From Dorea_A amylophila (GTDB lineage Bacteria; Bacillota; Clostridia; Lachnospirales; Lachnospiraceae), in assembly GCF_025567265.1 (NCBI RefSeq), contig NZ_JAOQJW010000009.1, positions 65,943 through 129,942 on the forward strand: a stretch of 64,000 nt of DNA, given 5' to 3'. Positions 56,359 through 64,000 of this stretch are shown in pieces. Each line of letters opens with the position of its first letter. Position 1 is the first letter of the stretch. The position numbers and the translations under genes were made by a program. The notes under the pieces are model-generated. The model had not been told where the DNA came from, searched no databases, and worked only from the letters and a program-made list of their open reading frames with translations.

Positions 56359-57390
56359 TTATCTTTGAGGAAGAAATATAGAGAAAGTTGAGCCTTTTCT
56401 CACCTCTGATTCAACTGTAATATAGCCACCTTGCATAGTGATAATCTCACGTGCAAGGTATAATCCTATTCCAATCCCATCCACATCATGTACAGCTTCT
56501 TCCCGATAAAATCGTTTGAAAATTGTTGCCTGGACACTTTCCGGAATGCCTCTTCCCGTATCCGTTACGGCAATTTCCAAATACATCTCCCAGTCCTGTA
56601 CTGTTACGTGAATGTCACCGCCTTCCGGAGTATATTTTACTGCATTGTCTAAAAGATTAAACAATGCTTCTGAGGTCCAGCGGCTGTCATGTGCAACCGT
56701 TAAATTTTCAGGACAATTTACGGATAAATGAAGATGCTTTCTTTCCATAGGAGCAAGAACCCCATTTATCGCATCTACAAGTGTATCCGCAATGGCTGTT
56801 TCTTTCTTTTCCAAGGTAATCACACCAGTTTCCAATCGTGATGTTTTCACCATTCCCTGAATCAAAAAGTCCAATTTATCTAACTGACTGGCAGTAGCAT
56901 GTAAAAATTCCTTACGTGTCTCATCAGTAATTCTTCTGGTCAACATCGTGTCATTGAGCATTTTTAGATTTGCTATCGGTGTTTTGGTCTGATGCGAAAT
57001 ATCAGATACCAAAGACTGTAATTCTGCTTTTTCTTCTTCTACTTTATGCCGGGTTTCCTGCATTACATGATACAATCTTTCCAGACGATGGCTGATGCGT
57101 GCTAACAGTGTTTCTGCTTCATAATTTATTTGCGGACGAACGGTACTGTCCATCATTTCATCTAATGTTCGGCATAGTCCATCTGTAAATACCGATAGTT
57201 TCTTCTGGAAATAATGCAAAAAGACTGCACCCCATAGAAACAGAAGGATCATCACGCTGAAACCACCAAGTATCATCCTTATATCTTTTGTGAAGGCATA
57301 AAGGATGAACAACAAAAGAATCGATGTCATCGAAGCACCTCCAACGATCAGCCGCAGAAAAGCTCTAGTGGATAAATTCTGTAATTTCAT
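56359..57390 (-). CDS. Membrane sensor histidine kinase
   Basis: A 343-residue kinase with two close N-terminal transmembrane helices (about 15-32 and 38-55) and little extracellular sequence. The HisKA site is SDISHQTKTPIANLK near residue 133, and the HATPase boxes are NLLDNAVKYTPEGG, DTGRGIP and GIGLYLAREI. This is the intramembrane-sensing type that works with BceAB-like transporters. Its start overlaps the response-regulator stop by 4 nt. Likely responds to envelope-active peptides. Confidence 0.92.
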   Translation of the reverse strand: MKLQNLSTRAFLRLIVGGASMTSILLLFILYAFTKDIRMILGGFSVMILLFLWGAVFLHYFQKKLSVFTDGLCRTLDEMMDSTVRPQINYEAETLLARISHRLERLYHVMQETRHKVEEEKAELQSLVSDISHQTKTPIANLKMLNDTMLTRRITDETRKEFLHATASQLDKLDFLIQGMVKTSRLETGVITLEKKETAIADTLVDAINGVLAPMERKHLHLSVNCPENLTVAHDSRWTSEALFNLLDNAVKYTPEGGDIHVTVQDWEMYLEIAVTDTGRGIPESVQATIFKRFYREEAVHDVDGIGIGLYLAREIITMQGGYITVESEVRKGSTFSIFLPQR

Positions 57391-58076
57391 CGTGATTCAC
57401 CGCCTATCCATTGATACCCCATTCCATAAGCAGTTTTAATATATTTTCGCTCATCTGTTTCAATCTTTTTGCGAATCCGGCTGATGATGGTAGTAAGCGT
57501 ATGCTCATCTACAAAATCCCCATCAATATCCCACAGTTTCTCAATCAGTTGCCGCTTTGTTAATATAATGTGCGGATTTTTTACAAATAAAAATAAGGTA
57601 CGGTATTCTTTTGGTGTAAAATCTATCACTTTTCCTTCCAAAACCGCACTCTGCTCGGAAAAGTCAATTTTCAAAACTTCATCCTCAAATACATCATGCT
57701 TTGGTGTCCGCAATTCCATATTTGCAAAAACAGCGGCTACCTTTTTGCAGAGAACCATCACTGAAAATGGTTTTGTAATATAATCTGTACATCCAGCTTC
57801 ATAGCCTTTCAGCATATCGCCTTCTTTATCATTTGCGGTGATAAACATAATATAAGTATGCTGCCCTCTTCCTCTGATCTCATCACATAAATGCAGACCG
57901 TTCCCATCCGGCAGATTAATATCCAACAGAGCAATATCAAATTCACTCTTTTTCAATCGTTCTACTGCATCCTGAAAACTGTATGCAGAGGTTACTTCAT
58001 AACCATCTGCAGTAAGATTATAAGCCAGCGTTTTATTTAATACTTTGTCATCTTCTACAATTAAAATCTTCCTCAA
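57387..58076 (-). CDS. OmpR-family response regulator
   Basis: A 229-residue regulator. Receiver: VEDD near residue 7, Asp in LLDINLPDGNG, Lys in YITKPFS. C-terminal winged helix (EYRTLFLFVKNP, then DEHTLTTIISRIRKKI). I prefer the TTG at 58076 with AAAGGAAG upstream over an ATG seven codons earlier. It is predicted to bind the ACATTT direct repeats in front of its own gene and of the ABC genes. Confidence 0.92.
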   Translation of the reverse strand: MRKILIVEDDKVLNKTLAYNLTADGYEVTSAYSFQDAVERLKKSEFDIALLDINLPDGNGLHLCDEIRGRGQHTYIMFITANDKEGDMLKGYEAGCTDYITKPFSVMVLCKKVAAVFANMELRTPKHDVFEDEVLKIDFSEQSAVLEGKVIDFTPKEYRTLFLFVKNPHIILTKRQLIEKLWDIDGDFVDEHTLTTIISRIRKKIETDERKYIKTAYGMGYQWIGGESR

Positions 58077-58119
58077 TCCAGATTCTTCCTTTCCCATCTT
58101 CTAAACTTATCGCTATTTT

Positions 58120-58150
58120 AAACCTCAAATGTTACAGAAATGTCCTAAAT
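58120..58150 (-). promoter_or_regulatory. Response-regulator promoter with ACATTT repeats
   Basis: The minus strand reads GGACATTTCTGTAACATTTG with an 11-bp period. A -10 TAAAAT follows after six nt. It suggests autoregulation of the two-component system. Confidence 0.65.
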
Positions 58151-58281
58151 ACCGTTTTTCTGATGTTCATCCTTCCAAAACATAGATTGATTATATCCTA
58201 TTTTCTTTCAGAAAAAAATGTTTTCCATAAAAAATGCTTTTGCCGAAATATTCTACACTTTTCAGCAAAAGCACTGTTCTC

Positions 58282-60663
58282 TTATTCCATTGACCGCATT
58301 TGTTCAATCAGGGATTGTTTTTTCTGCCTGCGGATTGTCCAAACGGATAAAATAAGCTCTACTGTCACAAGTACTACTACATATACTCCCATCTGCAACC
58401 ATGGAAATTCGTAAGGAAGGATTCGTCCAGCGTAAGCACTGATACTGAATTTTCTCCATACCAGAAGCGTAATTGGCAGTCCAATGGCAAGCATAAGCAA
58501 AATACTGCTAATCACATATCCCATTCCTTCCCATACTGTCATTTGCGCTAATTGTTTCGGCGCTAACCCAATCGAACGCAGCACGCTATTTTCCTGTCTG
58601 CGCGAATATTGATTGGAAAGTGTGGTGTTGATAAGGTTGATCACACCAAACAAAAAGATAAACCATGAAATCACCTGCATTATGCCATATGCTACATTCA
58701 TATACCCAAAACTATCTACTCGATCCTCAAAGGTATCTAAGCCAATATCGGTATGCGAAACAACAAGATTCTCCAAAGCCTTTCCCACTTTTTCGGATTT
58801 CTCCGGATTGCAGACAATGTCCCAGGAGTAATCAAAATTAGTTACATCTGGTATTAATTTCTGAAACAGTTCTTCCGACAAAAACATCATTGGTCCATCC
58901 ACTCCGATTGGACCATGTCCACTGGCAAAAATAGTTTTTTCCAAATCATAAAAACCTGATATGGTTACAGGAATTGTTTTCTCTCCCAATGAAAGTTCTA
59001 TGGTTTCACCCAATTTTTCCTTCCCATCAAAACCACGATAATCGTATGGCAATAAAATGCCATTGTTATCAGGCATACTTCCCTCTACAACAGTTTGTGC
59101 CACAAGTTTCCTATTTTTCTTGGTAATCATATCGCAAACACCACGCGTAGTAATTTCATGGGAAGTGGCTTCAAAACCTGCTGATTTCCTTGTGACCAGA
59201 ATCTCTTCCACTCCATCAATATCCAGGATTTCCTGTTTCAATTCTTCATTCAATGGATTTCCCTGTTTGAGAAGATCAATATGTTCCTTATCCGAATCCA
59301 TATAAATCTTGTAATCCCCATTTTTAAAATACTGTCTTGCCAGTTTTTCCGGCGATTGCAGAATCAGCAAAGAACTAACAGCCAAAAGCAGAATCCCGCC
59401 CAAACTTAAAGAAAACACAATACTGGCTGTTTTCTTCCAATCCCTGCGAAAGTTCAGCATTCCGAGAGAACAAGGGCTAATCTTTTTTCTCTTCTCCCGA
59501 TTCTTTATCTTCTTTTGAAGAGAAGTAAAACGAACTGCTTCAACTGGTGAGATATTTGCGGCTAATTTCACAGGTTTTCGGATAGACAGACAAATCATGA
59601 TCCAGCAGATCAATACTGTACATCCCATCACGAAAAGATATCCTGAAAGAGAAAAACCTTTGGGAAATAACAAAAGTGTCACTCCTAAACCAAGTAAAAT
59701 CCCGATAGACATACCCTTCCATCCTAAAGAGTGTCCCTCTTTTTTTACAATACGCATAATCTGCTTTTTGCTAGCACCAACAGTTCGGAGCTGACCATAA
59801 CTTTTTATTTTATCAATAATGGAAATACGGAAAATACTTTGAATTACAACGCAGCCACCTACCAAAACGATACCGGCAAAAGCCATAAGTAGCAAAACAT
59901 TCTCCATGGAAATGTCTCCGTCAATATAACGGAAGTACGCATCATGAAATCCAACTCCAGGTATCTGCAACTCCTCTTTGATCTTCTGAACGTCAGCTTT
60001 AATAAGTTCTCCGTCTAACTGATCTATATGATTCAGATGTACATAGGCAAAGTATCCGTCAGGTTCATACTTCGTACACTGCTTTAGCATTTCTTTGGAG
60101 ATCAGAAAAGAGTACATATTTTGTTTTTCTTGCCCTGTTGTATCTAAGATGCCTGAAATAGTATATTCACCTGAAAAACTTTCCGTATCCAATGTAACTG
60201 GATCACCGATATGACAGTCAGGGAAGAATTTTGAAAGCCATTCTTTACTTACCACAATCTCATTTTTCTCTTTCGGTAAGTCTCCATCTGCCAAATTCAT
60301 TTGGGAACGTGCCATATACAGAGTTTCTTTATCCGTATAAGCAAAGAATCCTTTAAATCCCTGTGTAGAAACTTCTTCCCCGTACATATAGTATTCTCCC
60401 ACACGTGCAAATTCCGGCACTTCTCTTAACTCTTCTATATGCACTTCATCTACCTGTACATAAGTTGCTTCATAAGTATCTATCACTTTCTTCTTTTCTG
60501 TTTGCATCAGTGAAACTCCAGCCAAACCGGAAAGACTGATTAAAAAAGCAGCTAAAACTACTGATATTATTACCATGACATTTCTTCGTTTTTCGCTTTT
60601 TAAATTTCTCTTCGCCAGATTCTTGATAATTCCGTTTGTATTATTTTCAAAAGGCCAAGTCAT
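58282..60663 (-). CDS. FtsX/MacB-type ABC permease, 793 residues
   Basis: A large permease. N-terminal helix near 28-50, extracellular domain, a first FtsX triple helix at about 258-360, a second extracellular domain, and a C-terminal FtsX unit at about 670-775. The sequence begins MTWPFENNTNG, shared with the 676-residue permease beside it, so the two are paralogues. It would extract or export envelope-active compounds with an ATPase partner; the nearest intact ATPase is at 62,870. Confidence 0.9.
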   Translation of the reverse strand: MTWPFENNTNGIIKNLAKRNLKSEKRRNVMVIISVVLAAFLISLSGLAGVSLMQTEKKKVIDTYEATYVQVDEVHIEELREVPEFARVGEYYMYGEEVSTQGFKGFFAYTDKETLYMARSQMNLADGDLPKEKNEIVVSKEWLSKFFPDCHIGDPVTLDTESFSGEYTISGILDTTGQEKQNMYSFLISKEMLKQCTKYEPDGYFAYVHLNHIDQLDGELIKADVQKIKEELQIPGVGFHDAYFRYIDGDISMENVLLLMAFAGIVLVGGCVVIQSIFRISIIDKIKSYGQLRTVGASKKQIMRIVKKEGHSLGWKGMSIGILLGLGVTLLLFPKGFSLSGYLFVMGCTVLICWIMICLSIRKPVKLAANISPVEAVRFTSLQKKIKNREKRKKISPCSLGMLNFRRDWKKTASIVFSLSLGGILLLAVSSLLILQSPEKLARQYFKNGDYKIYMDSDKEHIDLLKQGNPLNEELKQEILDIDGVEEILVTRKSAGFEATSHEITTRGVCDMITKKNRKLVAQTVVEGSMPDNNGILLPYDYRGFDGKEKLGETIELSLGEKTIPVTISGFYDLEKTIFASGHGPIGVDGPMMFLSEELFQKLIPDVTNFDYSWDIVCNPEKSEKVGKALENLVVSHTDIGLDTFEDRVDSFGYMNVAYGIMQVISWFIFLFGVINLINTTLSNQYSRRQENSVLRSIGLAPKQLAQMTVWEGMGYVISSILLMLAIGLPITLLVWRKFSISAYAGRILPYEFPWLQMGVYVVVLVTVELILSVWTIRRQKKQSLIEQMRSME

Positions 60664-60677
60664 AGCCTGCCACCTCC

Positions 60678-60797
60678 TTATTCTGTTATCTTAATTCGCT
60701 CTACCAAAGATTGTTTCCGCATATAACGGATGGCATATATTGAGTAAAGTACCTGCACGAACATGAGTAGTACAGCAAAAAATGCTACAACGTTCGG
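60678..60797 (-). pseudogene. C-terminal remnant of an FtsX-type permease
   Basis: About 38 residues end in a transmembrane helix and a tail (YMRKQSLVERIKITE) like the ends of both neighbouring permeases (TPLVERLRIID, KQSLIEQMRSME). No upstream portion or start exists. It is what remains of a third permease copy between the two intact ones, pointing to tandem duplication and deletion. Confidence 0.75.
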
Positions 60798-60826
60798 ACA
60801 TTTTTATATTAGTCGGGTCTACTTCC

Positions 60827-62857
60827 TTAGTCTATAATCCGTAATCTCTCAACCAACGGAGTTTTTTGTAAACTGTAAAAAGCTGAAATAGTAATCGTCA
60901 AAATAATCAGAACTACCACAATGCAATATACAGTAAACAATGCTAATGGAAATGTATATGACAAATAGAAAACCCCTGCACTTATCAAGCCTTTTATCAA
61001 TATCTGCCCTAAAATAATTCCCAATATCAGAGTAAGTATCAAACTCCCTACAGCCAATACACAACTTTCGCATAATGCCATTTTTTCTGTTTGTTTCCAA
61101 GTCATACCGATGGATTGAAACATAGCGTATTCCCGCTTTTTTGTTGCTATATTTGTAATAATTGTACTTGCGAAAGTAATGATACTAAAAAGTAGCAAGA
61201 ATAGTGTTACGCCTATGATAGATATTCCTACCTGCCTTATAGTAGCTTCTTTTGAAGCAATTGCTTCTCGCATAGTCGTCAGCGTTAATCCATCTGACAT
61301 ATCCACTAATTTCTCTAAAGATATTGTGGTGTGTTCCAATTCGGTATCATTTGCCTTTACAATCAACCTAATAGAAACATTAAAAGAAACCGAATTTTCT
61401 GCTATCAATTCAGTGGGCATTAAAAACCAACCTCCATAAATTGCTGTATTTGAATACAGATCACCATCTAATACGCCTCCCACCGTATAAGTTTTTTGGG
61501 TGCCATCCCCAAATGTAAATTCTACTGTATCGCCTTTAGAAATACCTTCTACACCATTTACAGCAACGATCTGGTTAGATTGAACAAGCTGTTGATAATT
61601 CAAATCGCCTGATTCGCTGAATTGCTGAATAGAGGCAAAATCATTATCGGTAATAATAGAAAGTTGATCTTTGCCTGTGCTATTTTTCCCTGCCCAACTA
61701 ATATCTGTTTCAACAACTTGCTTTATATTGCTAATGTTTGGAAGCTCCATTATCTTTTGTTTGAAGTTTTCAATTTCCGAAACTTTCTCACTGTATTTAC
61801 CAGTAGTATCAATCACAAATTGTCCATACTGGTAGACATCTTTTTTTACAATAGATTCAGGATCAATGGAAGCGGTATATGTTGCAGCTAAGACAAATAA
61901 AAGCCCGCTTAGGCCCAAAGAAAGCACAGAAATTAAAATGCTTTTCCAGTGTGATGTTATGCTTATGATTGCCAGCCCCAAAGAAGATAATTTTCGTTTT
62001 TCTTTGTTAGTAACCTTACAATCAAAGCGTTCCATCATATATTTGCTGGAAAGGATCGGGGAAATGCTGAGGGCTATTTTTGTAGGTCTATTTAACGATA
62101 CTTTTACAACGAAATTGATGATAACACTAATGATTATCCCCCAGACTACCGCAGCGATCCAATCCCAACCATCAGGTTGCAACAAATATCCAGCAAGGTC
62201 ACCAATTAATAGACCAATCGGAACCCCAATTCTACATAAAAATTTTCTTTCGTAGCGGATGATTTTCTTTGTTTGCTGCTGTGTCATTCCGACAGTACGA
62301 AGCTGCCCAAATTGCCGCACCTGATTTACAACAGACAAATAGAAAACATTGTAAATTACTAAAGCACTCACAATTATAATGAAGATTGCCACACCCATAA
62401 GAACCATGTTTTTCTGATTTAATAGTCCTCCGTTGGGCAAACTATCCATGAATAAGTCGTTTCTTGTTACATGATGAATATCATATTTTGAAGATATATT
62501 ATCGACCGCAGAAGAAAAACCATATTGCGTCATTTTTGTGGCATCAACAATGGTAATTGAAGCATCATATCCATTTTCTGTTTCAGTTACTTTGATGGAT
62601 TCGATATTTTCCTCTGAATACAACAACTCAATTTGCTGCTGGGAAAGATCATAAAAAACAACTTGTGGCTGCCCTTCTGCCATTCTATCTTTTGTAGTTT
62701 CATATCCGCTTTCAAACATAACCAACATCATGAGTAGTGCTGTTGCAAAGACTATCGTAGTAAGCGAGAAAACCTTTTTAACTCGGTTTTTATCTATGTC
62801 ATTTTTAGCAATTTTTTCCGTAATAGCGTTGGTGTTATTTTCAAAAGGCCATGTCAT
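60827..62857 (-). CDS. FtsX/MacB-type ABC permease, 676 residues
   Basis: A permease with an N-terminal helix (about 28-48), a first FtsX helix cluster at about 155-255, an extracellular domain, and a C-terminal cluster at about 545-660. It begins MTWPFENNTN and ends PLVERLRIID. Its gene starts 12 nt after the ATPase stop, so the two form one transporter operon. Shorter than the 793-residue paralogue, mainly in the first extracellular domain. Confidence 0.9.
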   Translation of the reverse strand: MTWPFENNTNAITEKIAKNDIDKNRVKKVFSLTTIVFATALLMMLVMFESGYETTKDRMAEGQPQVVFYDLSQQQIELLYSEENIESIKVTETENGYDASITIVDATKMTQYGFSSAVDNISSKYDIHHVTRNDLFMDSLPNGGLLNQKNMVLMGVAIFIIIVSALVIYNVFYLSVVNQVRQFGQLRTVGMTQQQTKKIIRYERKFLCRIGVPIGLLIGDLAGYLLQPDGWDWIAAVVWGIIISVIINFVVKVSLNRPTKIALSISPILSSKYMMERFDCKVTNKEKRKLSSLGLAIISITSHWKSILISVLSLGLSGLLFVLAATYTASIDPESIVKKDVYQYGQFVIDTTGKYSEKVSEIENFKQKIMELPNISNIKQVVETDISWAGKNSTGKDQLSIITDNDFASIQQFSESGDLNYQQLVQSNQIVAVNGVEGISKGDTVEFTFGDGTQKTYTVGGVLDGDLYSNTAIYGGWFLMPTELIAENSVSFNVSIRLIVKANDTELEHTTISLEKLVDMSDGLTLTTMREAIASKEATIRQVGISIIGVTLFLLLFSIITFASTIITNIATKKREYAMFQSIGMTWKQTEKMALCESCVLAVGSLILTLILGIILGQILIKGLISAGVFYLSYTFPLALFTVYCIVVVLIILTITISAFYSLQKTPLVERLRIID

Positions 62858-62869
62858 ATGATTGCCTCC

Positions 62870-63535
62870 CTAACTTACAATCTTTCCATCCTCAATCCGA
62901 ACAATCCGATCCGCAAGTCGGGCAATCTCATTGTTATGTGTAATCATTACCACTGTCTGGTGAAACTCATAACTGGTTCGTTTGATCAATCCCATAACAT
63001 CTGCACTGGTTTTCGAGTCGAGGTTCCCTGTAGGTTCATCGGCAAGCACAATCGCAGGCTTTGCAACTAAAGCCCTTGCAATCGCAACTCTCTGCTGCTG
63101 TCCTCCTGAGAGGTTATTCGGCATATTCTTTAGTTTATCTTCCAGAGCCAGCATATGAACCACCTCGTCCATAAATCCCTGATCTACCGTATCTCCATCC
63201 AGTTCTACCGGAAGGACAATATTCTCATAAACATTCAAAATCGGAACCAGATTATAATTTTGGAAAATGAAACCAATATTTCTTCTCCTGAAAATCGTCA
63301 GTTCTTCATCGTTTTTCTTTGCCAGTTCTTCTCCCCGTACAATAACTCTTCCGCTGGTAGGCGTGTCCAGACCTCCCATCATATGAAGCATCGTGGATTT
63401 TCCGGAACCTGAAGTGCCTACTACCGCTACAAATTCACCTTCTTCCACTGAAAAATTCACACCATCCAGTGCCTTTGTAATATTCGGTTCTGTACCATAA
63501 TATTTTTTTAAATCGATTGTCTGTAAAATACTCAT
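62870..63535 (-). CDS. MacB/LolD-type ABC ATPase
   Basis: A 221-residue ATPase. Walker A GTSGSGKST near 40-48, Q-loop in GFIFQNYNL, signature LSGGQQQR, Walker B IVLADEPTGNLDS, H-loop ITHN. It drives the adjacent permease(s), probably for resistance to envelope-active peptides. It is the intact paralogue of the ATPase truncated at 56,068. Confidence 0.94.
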   Translation of the reverse strand: MSILQTIDLKKYYGTEPNITKALDGVNFSVEEGEFVAVVGTSGSGKSTMLHMMGGLDTPTSGRVIVRGEELAKKNDEELTIFRRRNIGFIFQNYNLVPILNVYENIVLPVELDGDTVDQGFMDEVVHMLALEDKLKNMPNNLSGGQQQRVAIARALVAKPAIVLADEPTGNLDSKTSADVMGLIKRTSYEFHQTVVMITHNNEIARLADRIVRIEDGKIVS

Positions 63536-63569
63536 ATTCTATAAGCTCCTTTCTGCCTTTCTTTATGAT

Positions 63570-63610
63570 GACTCTATTATAAAATACAAATGTCACAGAA
63601 ATGTCCGAGA
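63570..63610 (-). promoter_or_regulatory. Promoter of the ABC transporter operon with ACATTT repeats
   Basis: The minus strand reads GGACATTTCTGTGACATTTG (11-bp period), six nt before TATAAT (near 63,577). A second, opposed GGACATTT lies at about 63,656-63,663. Region 63,611-63,743 otherwise shows nothing. Confidence 0.65.
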
Positions 63611-63743
63611 AAAGAACAAAATTCAAGGAATTTCAGCCTGAATTGTTACAAATCTCGGACATTTCAAAAAAATTACAAAAGATACCAAATATGATATTTT
63701 GCTGTTCTTGATTTTATCTGTGACTAAAATTCTATTTAATACA

Positions 63744-63920
63744 TCACAGCAAACTGCCTTTCAATCCCTTCTTGAAAACCAAGATAACTTTTTCAGCTCC
63801 CCAAAATGACATAGTTACAAGTTTGTAGCTTTGTTTTTCCATTTCTATAAGTTTAGCATTTATTTTTTCAGTTACATTTTCAGTAGTAATATTTTCTATT
63901 AATACGGTTTGATACATCAT
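63744..63920 (-). CDS. Small hypothetical protein
   Basis: About 58 residues (MMYQTVLIENITTENVTEK, then a helix EMEKQSYKLVTMSFWGAEKV and a basic end). The two-strand/helix pattern is like short DUF4177-type proteins. The start is chosen for the upstream GAAAGGA; a longer frame to 63953 lacks a site. Function unknown. Confidence 0.55.
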   Translation of the reverse strand: MMYQTVLIENITTENVTEKINAKLIEMEKQSYKLVTMSFWGAEKVILVFKKGLKGSLL

Positions 63921-64000
63921 TATATCCATTCCTTTCGCTTCGCTCAGGCACAAAACGCAATGAAAATGTTTCCCTGAGCTTATTTTTTCTTTATAATTCT

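Overview
The window reads as chromosome of a low-GC Gram-positive gut Clostridium relative, most likely a Lachnospiraceae member. The grounds are strong AGGAGG ribosome sites, frequent GTG and TTG starts, Agr and LytTR signalling, BceAB/MacB-type transporters and a Tn1549-like integrative conjugative element (ICE). This taxonomic call is inference from gene content. Nearly everything after position 1,900 lies on the minus strand. No rRNA, tRNA, CRISPR array or integrase gene was seen.

Region 1 (1-13,340) is AT-rich cargo. A GntR fragment, an ABC ATPase, a permease and a 47-residue ORF lie on the plus strand. Next come an ECF sigma operon (sigma factor, membrane anti-sigma, secreted protein, lipid-anchored or membrane alpha/beta hydrolase), a complete agr quorum-sensing locus (agrB-agrD, a 178-residue unknown, agrA-agrC), and an epipeptide locus. 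The epipeptide locus holds two tandem 49-residue EpeX-like precursors, an ABC exporter/immunity pair, a radical SAM epimerase, an M50 membrane protease and an extra S-adenosylmethionine synthetase. The agrB promoter and the epipeptide promoter share one architecture: two TGTCCA-like boxes 22 bp apart, with a 27-nt gap from the nearer box to an extended -10. This suggests that the Agr response regulator switches on the peptide. Two near-identical hairpins, at 1,908 and 13,297, bracket the block.

Region 2 (13,346-56,094) is the conjugative module, transcribed leftwards. It begins with replication/regulation genes (DUF6017-like initiator, HTH protein, ParM/ParR-like pair). Next are a giant SpaA-type surface adhesin, a radical SAM protein, a TOPRIM primase, and a circularly permuted cytosine-5 methyltransferase. 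A non-coding, repeat-rich interval (oriT candidate), MobC and a MOBP relaxase follow. The transfer apparatus comprises PcfB/DUF3801, VirD4 coupling protein, Maff2, VirB6-like protein, PrgI, VirB4, and a CD1108-type NlpC/P60 wall hydrolase. Accessory genes include an adenine/cytosine-N4 methyltransferase, RadC, a DarT/DarG toxin-antitoxin pair, a PAPS-reductase-like protein, and a very large methylase-helicase with a TnpV-like gene nested in another frame.

Region 3 (56,094-64,000) is host-like: an OmpR/histidine-kinase pair with MacB/BceAB-type transporters. The ICE right end sits inside an ABC ATPase gene, cutting it between the second glycine and the lysine of the Walker A motif. The missing 3' half is not in the window. 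Either the ICE runs beyond position 1, which would make the agr-epipeptide block ICE cargo, or the other half was lost. Three promoters in this region carry the same 11-bp-period direct repeat, a likely operator for the local response regulator.
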